Positions 33,811 through 43,378 are shown, counted from the first letter of the stretch. The stretch: DNA of 64,000 nucleotides from Burkholderia sp. Ax-1719 (GCF_011753055.1 NZ_VWWJ01000027.1:1-64000); one strand, 5' to 3'. Translations and numbers: made by a program. The notes: a model not told the origin generated them from the letters alone.

Positions 33811-35400
33811 ATGGCGCACGAACCCCTCCATGATTCCAACGCCGATTCAAGACGCCGCGTTGCGATTCTCGCGGCGGTCTGCGTGGCGGCGCTGGCCATG
33901 CCGCTTGCGTTTTCAGGCGGCGCGGTGGCCACGCCCGCGATTGGCCGCGCGCTGGGCAATTTGGGCACAATCGCCACGCCTGGCAAACTCGCCGATCCCA
34001 CCGCGCTGAACTGGATCACCAACGCCTTCATGCTGAGCTTCGGCAGCTTGCTGATGGCGGCAGGCGCGCTCGCCGATCTGTATGGCCGCAAACGCGTGTT
34101 TATCGCCGGTCTTGCGGGCTTCGTGCTCTGTTCGCTCGCGCTCGCCTGTGCGCCCACGCTCCTCGCCGTCGATTGGCTGCGCGGCGCACAAGGCGCAGCG
34201 GCCGCCGCGGCCTTAGCGGGCGGCACGGCGGCGCTCGCGCAGGAATTCGAAGGCCATGCGCGCACGCGGGCCTTCGGCGCGCTCGGCGCGACTTTCGGGC
34301 TGGGGCTGGCCTTCGGCCCGTTGATCGCGGGCGTGCTGATCCAGTACGCAAGCTGGCGCGCGATCTTCCTGAGCGGCGGCCTCGCCTGCCTGCTCTCACT
34401 CGCTTTTGGCACGCGCTATCTGCGCGAATCGCGCGACCCGCACGCACGCGGTATCGACTGGCCCGGCACGCTCAGCTTCACGCTTGCGCTGTCGAGCTTC
34501 ACATTCGGCGTGATCGAGGCGCCTGTGCGGGGCTGGACGAGCGTGCCTGTCATCGCCCTGCTTGCGGCGAGCGCTCTGCTGGCCTGCGTCTTCGTCATCG
34601 TCGAAACGCGCAGCGCGCGGCCCATGCTCGATCTCTCGCTGTTCCGCTATCCGCGTTTCGTCGGCGTGCAAGTCCTGCCGATCGCCACCTGCTACTGCTA
34701 TATCGTGCTGCTGGTCGTGCTGCCGCTGCGCATGATCGGCGTGGACGGGCTGCGCGAGATCGATGCGGGCTGTCTGATGATCGCGCTCTCCGCGCCGATG
34801 CTGGTGGTGCCGTTCGTGGCCGCGGCGCTGACGCGCTGGCTGTCGATGGGCATACTCTGCGCGGCGGGGCTGGTGCTGGCCGCCGCAGGACTGCTCTGGC
34901 TAGCCGTGGCGTTGCGCGCGGGACCGTATGCGGCCATCGCGCCGATGGCGCTGATCGGCATTGGCGCAGCGTTGCCCTGGGGATTGATGGACGGACTTTC
35001 GGTGAGCGTCGTGCCGAAGGAGCGCGCGGGCATGGCCACGGGCATCTTCAGCACCACGCGCGTGGCTGGCGAAGGCGTGGCGCTCGCAACCGTCAACGCT
35101 GTGCTGGCCGCGCTCACCGCGACGCATCTGGCGCAGCGCGTGCCAGGCGACCCGCTGGCGCTAAACGAAGCCACCGCCCGGCTTGCGAGCGGCGACCTTG
35201 CACAAGCCACGCTCTGGCTACCTGTTGCAGACACAACGACCTTGCAGCACGCCTATTCAGAGGCGTTCGGCACCGTGCTGATAGGACTTGCGGCGATTAC
35301 GCTGCTCTGCGCGGTCATTGTGTTGGTCTTTCTCGGCGGACGGACGCGCACGGGCGACGCGCAAAGCGATGTGCTTGCGCAGGAACGCCAGCGCGCATGA
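33811..35400 (+). CDS. MFS multidrug-type exporter (DHA2 family, 14 helices)
   Basis: The 529-residue transporter has motif GALADLYGRKRVF between helices 2 and 3, and RAFGALGATFGLGLAFGPLIAGVL, the antiporter motif C region of drug exporters. Length and 14 predicted helices fit DHA2. It would expel toxic compounds using the proton gradient. ATG 33811 follows CAGGAG. The divergent LysR gene is the probable regulator. No membrane-fusion partner adjoins it, so it likely works in the inner membrane alone. Confidence 0.87.
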   Translation: MAHEPLHDSNADSRRRVAILAAVCVAALAMPLAFSGGAVATPAIGRALGNLGTIATPGKLADPTALNWITNAFMLSFGSLLMAAGALADLYGRKRVFIAGLAGFVLCSLALACAPTLLAVDWLRGAQGAAAAAALAGGTAALAQEFEGHARTRAFGALGATFGLGLAFGPLIAGVLIQYASWRAIFLSGGLACLLSLAFGTRYLRESRDPHARGIDWPGTLSFTLALSSFTFGVIEAPVRGWTSVPVIALLAASALLACVFVIVETRSARPMLDLSLFRYPRFVGVQVLPIATCYCYIVLLVVLPLRMIGVDGLREIDAGCLMIALSAPMLVVPFVAAALTRWLSMGILCAAGLVLAAAGLLWLAVALRAGPYAAIAPMALIGIGAALPWGLMDGLSVSVVPKERAGMATGIFSTTRVAGEGVALATVNAVLAALTATHLAQRVPGDPLALNEATARLASGDLAQATLWLPVADTTTLQHAYSEAFGTVLIGLAAITLLCAVIVLVFLGGRTRTGDAQSDVLAQERQRA

Positions 35401-35409
35401 ACCCTCTGC

Positions 35410-36513
35410 TTACGCGGGCTGCGCCTCGCGCTCACGCTCCAGTTCGCGCACGAGCGGCAGCACCTTCTGGCCGAAGTACTCCACTTCCTCGATGAAATGC
35501 AGGAACCCCGCGAGCACGAGATCGACGCCAATTGCCTTCAGCGCAACGATGCGCTGCGCGATCTGCAAAGGCGTGCCGATCAGGTTGGTGCGGAAACCGT
35601 CGTTGTACTGCACCAGATCTTCAAAAGTCGACTTCGCCCAGTTGCCCTCGCCTTCGGGCGAGGCCTTGCCCGCTTCTTTCGCGGCGTGGCCGAAGGCCTG
35701 CACGGCCTCCACATGCGCGTTGCGCACGATATCGTCGAGCACGGCGCGCGCTTCTTCCTCGGTATCGCGTGCGATCACGAAGGCATTCACGCCAATGCGC
35801 ACGCTATGGTTGTTATGCGCCGCCTTCACGCGAATATCGTCGATCTGCGCCTTGAGATTTTCGACCGTATTGCCGTTTGTGAAATACCAGTCGGACACGC
35901 TCGCGGCGTTGTCGCGCGCGGCGCGCGAACTGCCGCCCTGGAAAATTTCCGGATGCGGTTTCTGCACCGGCTTCGGGCTTAGCGTGTAATTGTTGAAGCG
36001 ATAGAAGTCACCCTTGAAGGTGAAATCGTCCTCGGTCCAGATGCCGCGAATCGCGCGAATGAATTCGTTCGAGCGGCGATAGCGTTCGTCGTGTTCGAGC
36101 CACGGCTCGCCAATCGAGGTGAATTCGTCCTTGAACCAGCCGCTCACCACGTTAATGGCAATGCGTCCGTTCGAAATATGGTCGATGGTGGCCAGTTGCT
36201 TGGCAACCACGGCCGGATGCCACGGTCCCGGCAGAATCGCCGCGATTACCTTGAGTTTTTCGGTGGCATGCAGCAATGCCTGGCTGAACGAAACAGATTC
36301 GTGCTGATATTGCGCGCCGTACCCCGCGGTGAAGCGGATCTGGCTGAGCGCATAGTCGAAGCCCGCCGCCTCGGCTGTGCGTGCGAGCTTCTGGTTGTAT
36401 TCGAGGCTCCAGTCGGTGCGCTGCTCGATCTTGCTGACGACAAGTCCGCCGCTCACGTTGGGCACCCAGTAGGCGAACTTGATGTCGTCGGCAGCAGGGG
36501 CGTTCTGGCTCAT
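35410..36513 (-). CDS. sfnG: dimethylsulfone monooxygenase SfnG
   Basis: The 367-residue luciferase-like FMN-dependent monooxygenase starts with the distinctive FAYWVPNVSGGLVVSKIEQR and contains LPGPWHPAVVAKQLATID and NGRIAINVVSGWFKDEF, matching SfnG. SfnG uses FMNH2 and O2 to cleave dimethylsulfone to methanesulfinate for sulfur scavenging. The partner reductase and the sulfonate genes (sfnR, ssu or msu) are not in the window, so it is a single-gene unit here, ending 9 bp from the convergent MFS stop. Confidence 0.9.
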   Translation of the reverse strand: MSQNAPAADDIKFAYWVPNVSGGLVVSKIEQRTDWSLEYNQKLARTAEAAGFDYALSQIRFTAGYGAQYQHESVSFSQALLHATEKLKVIAAILPGPWHPAVVAKQLATIDHISNGRIAINVVSGWFKDEFTSIGEPWLEHDERYRRSNEFIRAIRGIWTEDDFTFKGDFYRFNNYTLSPKPVQKPHPEIFQGGSSRAARDNAASVSDWYFTNGNTVENLKAQIDDIRVKAAHNNHSVRIGVNAFVIARDTEEEARAVLDDIVRNAHVEAVQAFGHAAKEAGKASPEGEGNWAKSTFEDLVQYNDGFRTNLIGTPLQIAQRIVALKAIGVDLVLAGFLHFIEEVEYFGQKVLPLVRELEREREAQPA

Positions 36514-36631
36514 GATCGTGTTCCGTGCAGAGTTGCGATCACGCCATCTTTCGGGATTTGCACGCCGGGCTGAACGATTTTGTTCTGCTTTGGAAAGTTG
36601 AATTGCTGCTAATTGCGGCTTTCAGCCACAT

Positions 36632-37249
36632 TCATTCGCAGCCTTCGGGTTTGGCGTTCCAGCGGCGAATCGCGCGATTCTCGCGGTCGAAACCCAGAAT
36701 GCTGACCGACGCCGTATCCAGATACAGATGCGCGCCCAGCGCCGCCGAATCGCCCATCCAGCAGGCCGCCAGCACGCGCAGAAAATGCGCATGCGAAAAC
36801 ACGGCAATACGCCCGCCGTCGCCGAGCATCGTCAGCAGACTGTCGACCACGCCGCGCGCACGCGCTTCGATCTGCGCGAGATTTTCGCCTTCGGGAATGG
36901 CCGAATGCCAGACGCTCCAGTCGGGTTCGGTCTGGCGAATATCGGCGGTCTTGCGGCCTTCGTAGACGCCGTAGTTCCATTCGTGCAGATCAGCCGAGAT
37001 CTGCACGCGCTCGCCCAGGCCTGCCAGTTTGCAGGTCTCGATGGCGCGCGACATGGGGCTGGCGAGCACGGTATCGAAATGCTCCGCAGCGAGCGGCTTC
37101 GCGAGCGCCTGCGCCTGTTCGCGGCCACGCGCCGTAAGCCCAATATCCGTGCGGCCTGTGTGCTGCCCGCTGCGGCTCCACTCGGTTTCGCCGTGACGGA
37201 TCAACCAGACTTCGCGGGATGCGGGATGCGCGTTCGATTCTGCGGCCAT
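36632..37249 (-). CDS. histidine phosphatase family protein (phosphoglycerate-mutase-like)
   Basis: The 205-residue protein has the RHG motif LIRHGETEWS, second catalytic His in VFSHAHFLRVL, and conserved SRAIETCKL and EWNYGVYEGRKTADI. It is a monofunctional phosphatase of the cobC/PGM superfamily, substrate unknown. The start ATG 37249 has GGAG at ideal spacing; the frame continues 11 codons upstream. It lies downstream of the cheV terminator, so it has its own promoter. Confidence 0.87.
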   Translation of the reverse strand: MAAESNAHPASREVWLIRHGETEWSRSGQHTGRTDIGLTARGREQAQALAKPLAAEHFDTVLASPMSRAIETCKLAGLGERVQISADLHEWNYGVYEGRKTADIRQTEPDWSVWHSAIPEGENLAQIEARARGVVDSLLTMLGDGGRIAVFSHAHFLRVLAACWMGDSAALGAHLYLDTASVSILGFDRENRAIRRWNAKPEGCE

Positions 37250-37338
37250 GGGTTCACTCCGTGATGACTTCGACAGGGCCAATGATTTTACGGCAGCATG
37301 CCGCCTGCCGCACCCAGGCCACCCATTTTCATCGGACG

Positions 37339-37363
37339 AAAAAAACCGGCCATAAGGCCGGTT
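37339..37363 (-). terminator. Rho-independent terminator of cheV
   Basis: On the minus strand AACCGGCC-TTAT-GGCCGGTT is followed by a run of T residues, about 110 bp after the cheV stop. Confidence 0.88.
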
Positions 37364-37471
37364 CGGAGAGGCTCCGGAGCGATGCTGCCTGCATCCGGAA
37401 CCCGAGAGAATCGTTTTTCTTCTTGATCGCGTGTGGTTTTTAGCGGTTACTGCAACGGGCTTTGAGCCTGC

Positions 37472-38425
37472 TTACGCGGCCAGCGCCTTGCGGATCGCAG
37501 CCGACAATTCAGCCGGTGCGAACTTGGTCACATAGCCATTCGCGCCAGCGTTGCGCGCGTGCGTTTCATTCGCCGCGCCCGTGAGCGACGAGTGAATGAT
37601 CACCGGAATATGTTTCAGACGCGCGTCGGCCTTGATTTTGCGCGTCAGCATGAAGCCGTCCATTTCCGGCATTTCGAGGTCGGTGATGACAAGAGAAATC
37701 TTCTCGCGCACCGGCACGTTCTCATTGGCGGCTTCTTCGGCGATTTTCAGCAACATCTGCCATGCCATTTCGCCGTTCGATGCGATCACATGCGGTGCAT
37801 CCAGCGCGGTCAGCGCCTGACCGAGCAGCGCGCGGGCAAAGCCCGAATCGTCCGCGGCAAGAATCCGGCCGCCTTCCGTGCGCAGCGCGTCGCCCACCGC
37901 TTCCGGCTTGACGTCTTCGTGCTGCTCCGGGAATACATCGCGCATCACCTGTTCGACGTCGAGCACCTGTGCGAGGCGTGTCTTGCCCTCGCCCGCGTCG
38001 ATGCGCGCGATCCCCGTGACATAACCCGAGGTGCCACTCGACTCCGCGCTCAGCACTTCCTTCCATTCGAGGCGGATGATGTCCTCCACCTCGTCCACCG
38101 CGAACGCCTGCGTGCCGCGCGAGAATTCGGTAATCAGCAGAATGGGCGGGCGCTTGTCCGAAGGCGAGCCAATCAGCGAAGCGATGTCGATCACGGGAAT
38201 GATCTGCCCGCGAATATCCACCGCGCCCACCAGATGGGCGGGCGAACCGGCGATCGGCGTGACTTCGGGCATCGTGACGATCTCGCGGATCTTGAACACG
38301 TTGATGCCATACAGACCGCGCCCTGCCCCCGGACGCGCTTCGCCCAGACGAAACAGCAGGAGTTCTAAGCGGTTGTTGCTGGTCAGCGTGGTGCGTTCGT
38401 CAACGCCAGGTTGCATCGTCTTCAT
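37472..38425 (-). CDS. cheV: chemotaxis coupling protein CheV
   Basis: The 317-residue protein joins a CheW domain (20-170; YGINVFKIREIV, LVGAVDIRGQIIPVIDI) to a receiver domain (185-317; ADDSGFARA, phosphoacceptor Asp in VITDLEMPEMDG, Lys in YVTKFAP). This is the CheV architecture that couples chemoreceptors to CheA and may buffer phosphate. The gene lies just downstream of a chemoreceptor, separated by a long inverted repeat. It has its own terminator. No cheA, cheW or flagellar genes are in the window. Confidence 0.93.
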   Translation of the reverse strand: MKTMQPGVDERTTLTSNNRLELLLFRLGEARPGAGRGLYGINVFKIREIVTMPEVTPIAGSPAHLVGAVDIRGQIIPVIDIASLIGSPSDKRPPILLITEFSRGTQAFAVDEVEDIIRLEWKEVLSAESSGTSGYVTGIARIDAGEGKTRLAQVLDVEQVMRDVFPEQHEDVKPEAVGDALRTEGGRILAADDSGFARALLGQALTALDAPHVIASNGEMAWQMLLKIAEEAANENVPVREKISLVITDLEMPEMDGFMLTRKIKADARLKHIPVIIHSSLTGAANETHARNAGANGYVTKFAPAELSAAIRKALAA

Positions 38426-38471
38426 GGATTTTGTCTGATGAATTGCGTCGTCTTGCGCATCGTCTTGCGCT

Positions 38472-38586
38472 TTGGGGCGAACCTGAAAGCAGGCTGGTCT
38501 TGCGATTACCCAAATCGCACGCGATCCGTCCCCGCTCGAAACGCGTGCATTCTGGGTGTGTTGAGCCTGCTTTCACCCCGCCCCAA
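38472..38586. repeat. long branched inverted repeat between chemoreceptor and cheV
   Basis: The arms are TTGGGGCG + TGAAAGCAGGCT (38472-38495) and AGCCTGCTTTCA + CGCCCCAA (38564-38586), giving 20 paired bases with a small internal loop. Between the arms two smaller stems fit: GCGAT/ATCGC and ACGCG/CGCGT. The whole 115-nt block could fold as a cloverleaf-like RNA on either strand. No U-tract flanks it. It may be a structured RNA, a processing site, or a miniature repeat element. Confidence 0.65.
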
Positions 38587-38651
38587 TCCTGATATCGGCA
38601 GGGCGCGGCGAAGCTTGAACGGGACCAACCCTGGTAACGTTGAATTCAGGC

Positions 38652-40277
38652 TCAGCCGTAGCTCGGTTGCGTCTGCTGGGCAGCGTGGCCGTACTGGGCT
38701 TGCGCCGCGCCCGCAAAGGCGTGGCGGGCCGCCTGCGCGAAACTGAACACGCCCACGGCGCGCTTGAGCGTGTCCGCCTGCTGTTCGAGCGACTGAGCGG
38801 CGGCCGCGGCCTGCTCGACCAGCGCGGCGTTCTGCTGCGTGACTTCGTCCATCTGCGTGACGGCCGAACTGACCTGTTCGATCCCTTTGCTCTGCTCTTC
38901 AGACGCCGACGAAATTTCCGAAACGATATCCGAGACGCGCTTGATCGCCTCGCGCACCTGCCCCATTGCATCGCTCACTCGCCCGGCCTGCTGCGCGCCG
39001 CCTTCGATCATCGTGACGGAGGAGGTAATGAGTTCCTTGATTTCGCGCGCCGCGGTGGCCGAACGCTGCGCCAGGCTACGTACTTCGCTCGCGACCACCG
39101 CAAAGCCACGGCCCTGTTCACCGGCACGCGCCGCTTCGACCGCCGCGTTGAGCGCCAGAATGTTGGTCTGGAACGCAATGCCTTCGATCACGCCGGTAAT
39201 TTCGGAAATCTTGTGCGAACTGCCGCTGATCTGCTGGATCGTGCCGACCATTTCGCGCACTGCTGCATCGCCGCCGCTGGCGAGATCGTTCGCGTCGCCC
39301 GCCAGACCGTTGGCGGCACGCGCGTTGTCGGCGTTCTGCTTCACGGTTTCGGTGATTTCGGTCATGCTCGCGGCCGTTTCTTCCAGCGAAGCGGCCTGCT
39401 CTTCGGTACGCGCCGAAAGATCGAGGTTGCCTGCCGCGATTTCGCGCGCGGCCAGCGCCACGGATTCGGTCGAATGCTGGATGCCGCGCACGATGCCCGC
39501 AAGCTGACCATCCATGCGCTTGAGCGCACTGAGCAACTCGCCGAATTCGCCGCCGATATTGGCGTCGATTTCGCTCTCCAGGCAGCCGCCTGCGATCGTA
39601 TTGGCCACCGTGATCGCGCCGTTCAGCGGGCGCATGATGACGCGCAGCAGGAACACCGACGCCGCGAATGCGACCGCAAGGCCAGCCAGCACCAGTACGA
39701 CGGCCACGATCAGCGCCGTATGTGCGTGGCGTTCCGAATCGGCCGAAAAGGCACGGGCTTCGTCGTCATTGACGGCGATGTCCTGATTCACGAGGTCGAG
39801 CAGGTTCTGCGCGAGCGCCGCGTGTTCGATTTCGAGTTGCTGGCCGCCGTCGAAGTCGCCAGCGTTGAAGCGCTGCAGGCTTTGGGTCGCGGAATCGCGG
39901 AATGGCCCCATGGCGGCGTCGATCTTGTCGGCGATCGCGCGCTCATTGGCGTCGGTCACGCGCGCCGGGTAATAGTCCGCCCATGCCTTGGCCAGTTGCG
40001 CGAGATCCTGGTCGGCCAGTTGGGCAGCCGTGCGGGTTTTCTGTGCGTCGCGGCCCAGCGCGATGCGGCTCAGTTGCAGCCGCGAATCGATTGCCGAGGC
40101 GCGCACGTCGCCCAGATCGCGAATCGGCACGACCGTGCCGGAATATTCATCGAGTACGGTCTGATTCAGCCCCGAAATTGTCGATGCGCTATAGGCGCCG
40201 ATGAGCGCGATGATGACGACGCAGATCGCCATCGCCGCGATGATCTTGAAGCGTACCGTTTGAAGCAAACCGTTCAT
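38652..40277 (-). CDS. methyl-accepting chemotaxis protein
   Basis: The 541-residue receptor has a first transmembrane helix (FKIIAAMAICVVIIALIGAYS), a periplasmic four-helix-type ligand domain (~35-190), a second helix (ALIVAVVLVLAGLAVAFAASVF), HAMP, and a signalling domain with hairpin tip EGIAFQTNILALNAAVEAAR. The C-terminus (QPSYG) lacks the NWETF pentapeptide that tethers CheR/CheB. The start MNGLLQTV has GAGGAAC upstream. A candidate sigma-28 promoter precedes it, fitting a motility regulon. The ligand is unknown. Confidence 0.9.
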   Translation of the reverse strand: MNGLLQTVRFKIIAAMAICVVIIALIGAYSASTISGLNQTVLDEYSGTVVPIRDLGDVRASAIDSRLQLSRIALGRDAQKTRTAAQLADQDLAQLAKAWADYYPARVTDANERAIADKIDAAMGPFRDSATQSLQRFNAGDFDGGQQLEIEHAALAQNLLDLVNQDIAVNDDEARAFSADSERHAHTALIVAVVLVLAGLAVAFAASVFLLRVIMRPLNGAITVANTIAGGCLESEIDANIGGEFGELLSALKRMDGQLAGIVRGIQHSTESVALAAREIAAGNLDLSARTEEQAASLEETAASMTEITETVKQNADNARAANGLAGDANDLASGGDAAVREMVGTIQQISGSSHKISEITGVIEGIAFQTNILALNAAVEAARAGEQGRGFAVVASEVRSLAQRSATAAREIKELITSSVTMIEGGAQQAGRVSDAMGQVREAIKRVSDIVSEISSASEEQSKGIEQVSSAVTQMDEVTQQNAALVEQAAAAAQSLEQQADTLKRAVGVFSFAQAARHAFAGAAQAQYGHAAQQTQPSYG

Positions 40278-40332
40278 GTTCCTCGCCCTTATGCCGGCAA
40301 CGATGCGCCGGTTGTCGACGCACTCCAAAGCT

Positions 40333-40361
40333 TTATCGACATTTCAGGCCGAACAATTAGG
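40333..40361 (-). promoter_or_regulatory. candidate sigma-28 (FliA) promoter of the chemoreceptor
   Basis: On the minus strand CTAATT, a 14-nt spacer and GTCGATAA resemble the flagellar sigma-28 pattern (CTAAA and GCCGATAA, spacer about 15). It lies ~56 bp before the chemoreceptor start in an AT-rich region. The -35 match is weak. Confidence 0.4.
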
Positions 40362-40529
40362 CTTCTTTTCGAATTTTTATTGCGCCTTTCCGCAGATCAT
40401 TACATCGCTTTCATATTCACAACAAAATATTTTTGAAAGCATTTATTCATCCAATGCCTTGCGTTTCACACAAGTCTTCCAATTCCTTCCATGACGACAT
40501 TTGATTAGTATGTCGAACTATTTATCGCA

Positions 40530-40556
40530 TAAAAAAAGCCACCCTGCCGGGTGGCT
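40530..40556 (-). terminator. Rho-independent terminator of the squalene-hopene cyclase gene
   Basis: On the minus strand AGCCACCC-GGCA-GGGTGGCT is followed by TTTTTTT, starting 5 bp after the cyclase stop codon. Confidence 0.92.
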
Positions 40557-40560
40557 CTGC

Positions 40561-42606
40561 TCAAACGGCCAAGGCTCTTTCTTTGGCGTTTTCGCTTGTA
40601 TTCACGGGTGATTTCGCCTGCGCAGCGCTCACCAGACGGCGATAACGCGACAATGCCCAAAGCGGGAAGTACGCGGTATAGCCGTGATACTTGAGGTAAT
40701 AGATGCGCGGGAAACCCGGCGCATTGTGCGAGCGATGCCACCAGAAGCCTTCGCCATCCTGCACCGAAAGCAGATAAGCGATGCCGCGCTGCACCGACTC
40801 CGACTCGTAGTCACCAAACGCCATCTGGGCGAGCAGCGCCCACGCCGTGAAGTTCGACACGCTTTCGCCGCCATTCGTGCCAGCCAGCGCCGGATCGATA
40901 TAGCTGTCGTTGGTCTCGCCCCAGCCGCCGTCGGCATGCTGGCGCGCACGCAACCACGCCAGCGCGCGGGCGATATACGGCTGCTTCGGATCTTCGCCCG
41001 CCAAGGCGAGGCCCGCCAGCACGCTCCACGTTCCGTAGATGTAGTTGGTGCCCCAACGGCCCCACCAGCTGCCGTCCGCACACTGCGTCGCCTTGATGTA
41101 GTCGATACAGCGCGCGAGCGAGGCCTTGTCCTCTTCGCGCCCCGTCACACCAAAGCACAGCAGCACACGGCCCGAGACGTCCTCAGTGGGCGGATCGAGC
41201 AGCGCGCCGTGATCGGCGAACGGAATCGCGTTCAGATAGAGACGGTCGCAATCCGCGTCGAAGGCGGCAAAACCGCCATTGCGCGATTGCAGCCCACGCA
41301 TCCAGTCGAGCGCCAGCGTCACGCGCGCCGCATACGGGTCAGCGCCCGTGATCTGCTTTTGCAGACGGCCGCGACGATGCAACATCGCCACGACAACGGC
41401 GCTATCGTCGATATCCGGGTAATACGGGTTCTCATACTGGAACGCCCAGCCGCCTGGCGGCACGTCGGGCTTGACGTTCTCGATCCAGTCGCCCTTGATA
41501 TCGTCCACCTGACGCGCAGCGAGCCAGTCATAGGCAAGCGCGATCTGTTGTTCGAGTTCGGCGCGCGGGATATTCGTTTCAGTCGATTCCTCTGCGGGGG
41601 TATCCGGCACCGTCAGCGCCTGCTCCAGCGCCATCGTGCTCCATGCCGTATCCCACACCGGCGAGAGGCAAGGCTGGCAATACACGCTGCCGTCCGGACG
41701 TTCGACCAACAGCTTTTCCAGCGCATTTTCGCAATCGCGGCGCAGCGGATGATCCTCAGGATACCCAAGCACTTCCATCATCTGGTAGCTATAGACGATG
41801 GGCGGAAAAATGCCGCCCATACCGTCTTCGCCGTTCATGCGCTCGGCGCACCAGGCTTCGGCGTGCTTGATCGCGCGCTTGCGCAGCGCGCCGGGAATCA
41901 GTGGATCGACATGGCGCAGCAAGCGGTCCATCGCCAGAAACGCGCGTCGCACGCCCTTGCCGCGCGCGAAATATTCGCGCTCCTGCTCAGGCGGCGTGAC
42001 GAACAGTTCGGCGATCGACACGTTATGCGGATTCTTCGCGCGCGCCTTGAGCGAGCACAGCACCAGCAGCGGCACCATGGTCGTGCGCGCCCAGTAGGCC
42101 ACCTTGTACATCGAGATCGGCACCCACTTGGGGAACAGCACGAACTCGATCGGCATGAACGGCGTGGCGCGCCACGGCACCTGGCCGAAGGTCGCCAGCA
42201 GAATGCGCGTGAACACGTTGGATTTTGCCGCGCCACCCAGCTTCAGAATGGCTTCGCGCGCGCGCACCATGTGCGGCGCATTTTCCTTGTCGCCTGCGGC
42301 CTTGAGCGCGAAATAAGCTTTCACGCTGGCCGATACATCGGGGGCGCCATCGACATACAGATCCCACGCGCCATGCGTTTCGAGACGCTGGATATCGCGC
42401 AGGTAGCGCGCCATTTTCTCCTGGCGCACGGTGTCGATCTTCGCCATGAAATGCATCATGAGGATGTATTCGGCGGTGATCGTCGCATCGGATTCAAGCT
42501 CGAAACACCAGCTCCCTTCGGGCTGTTGCCGGCGCGCAAGTGCGTTGCGTCCCCGGACGATAGCGGCGTCGAGCAGCGCCGCGAATGGCAGGTCGGATTT
42601 CTTCAT
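40561..42606 (-). CDS. shc: squalene-hopene cyclase
   Basis: The 681-residue prenyltransferase-fold cyclase has the catalytic acid motif DIDD in YPDIDDSAVV and multiple QW repeats (QQPEGSW, QSRNGGF, QCADGSW, QHADGGW, QDGEGFW). It converts squalene to hopene/hopanol on the inner membrane, the first step to hopanoids that stiffen membranes. Length is standard. It stands alone: no hpnCDE or hpnH neighbours, though Burkholderiaceae often carry several shc copies. The promoter region of 64 bp is shared with a divergent TetR gene. Confidence 0.95.
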   Translation of the reverse strand: MKKSDLPFAALLDAAIVRGRNALARRQQPEGSWCFELESDATITAEYILMMHFMAKIDTVRQEKMARYLRDIQRLETHGAWDLYVDGAPDVSASVKAYFALKAAGDKENAPHMVRAREAILKLGGAAKSNVFTRILLATFGQVPWRATPFMPIEFVLFPKWVPISMYKVAYWARTTMVPLLVLCSLKARAKNPHNVSIAELFVTPPEQEREYFARGKGVRRAFLAMDRLLRHVDPLIPGALRKRAIKHAEAWCAERMNGEDGMGGIFPPIVYSYQMMEVLGYPEDHPLRRDCENALEKLLVERPDGSVYCQPCLSPVWDTAWSTMALEQALTVPDTPAEESTETNIPRAELEQQIALAYDWLAARQVDDIKGDWIENVKPDVPPGGWAFQYENPYYPDIDDSAVVVAMLHRRGRLQKQITGADPYAARVTLALDWMRGLQSRNGGFAAFDADCDRLYLNAIPFADHGALLDPPTEDVSGRVLLCFGVTGREEDKASLARCIDYIKATQCADGSWWGRWGTNYIYGTWSVLAGLALAGEDPKQPYIARALAWLRARQHADGGWGETNDSYIDPALAGTNGGESVSNFTAWALLAQMAFGDYESESVQRGIAYLLSVQDGEGFWWHRSHNAPGFPRIYYLKYHGYTAYFPLWALSRYRRLVSAAQAKSPVNTSENAKERALAV

Positions 42607-42670
42607 GGCGCGAATAATACCATCCAGACGGAATGTTTAGCCTTCACGGCCGCAATGGTAAGATCCGGTC

Positions 42671-43378
42671 ATGAAGAACACTTCCGCCAAAGCCCCAGCC
42701 GACGCGGCTGGCCACGCCGAGGCCACGCCGCCGACCGCGCAAAATCCGCTTAGCCAGAGCATCCCGACCAGCGCGCCGGAAATCGGGGCGGCATCTCCTG
42801 CTCCTGCTTCTGGCACCCGCCGCAAGAAGGCGCCGGTGCAGGTGCGCGCGCAGTTATTACAGGCGGCTTCCGATATCGCCACCGACCACGGCGTGCCCTC
42901 CGTCACGCTCGACGCGGTGGCCGAGCGCGCGGGCGTCACCAAGGGTGCGCTGCAATATCACTTCGCAAACAAGCAAGGACTCCTTGACGCTTTGTTCGAG
43001 CAAACGCTCGAACGCTTCGAGCGTCAAATGGAAGCGCGTCTCGCCGACGATCAGGACGATGCCGGCGGCGCACGGGCGCGTGCCTATCTGCATTCGAGCA
43101 TCGATGAAATGAGTCCTGCCGCCAGTACCAATGTGCTGCGCGTGCTGGTGGCGGCGATGATGACCGACCCGGAGATTCGCGAGCGTTACGCCGCGCCGAT
43201 GCGCAAATGGACCCGGCCCGATCCGCTGCCGCTCGAAGAAGCTGCGCGCCTGATGATCTGCCGTCTGGCCGCGGACGGTTTGTGGATTTCAGACCTGCTC
43301 GGCTATCAGGACATGTCGCCGGAAATGCGCGAAGAAGTGGTGCGCCAGATCGAAAAAATGACGTTCAATGCGGCCTGA
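42671..43378 (+). CDS. TetR-family transcriptional regulator
   Basis: The 235-residue protein has an unusually long, Ala/Pro-rich N-terminal extension (~55 residues) before the HTH (TLDAVAERAGVTKGALQYHFANKQGL, ~85-105) and a C-terminal domain of the TetR_C type (MREEVVRQIEKM). It is divergent from shc with only 64 bp between starts, so it probably represses shc, itself, or both. A weak imperfect dyad CATCC-agac-GGAATG near 42618-42632 could be its site. The true start may be a later codon. Confidence 0.85.
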   Translation: MKNTSAKAPADAAGHAEATPPTAQNPLSQSIPTSAPEIGAASPAPASGTRRKKAPVQVRAQLLQAASDIATDHGVPSVTLDAVAERAGVTKGALQYHFANKQGLLDALFEQTLERFERQMEARLADDQDDAGGARARAYLHSSIDEMSPAASTNVLRVLVAAMMTDPEIRERYAAPMRKWTRPDPLPLEEAARLMICRLAADGLWISDLLGYQDMSPEMREEVVRQIEKMTFNAA

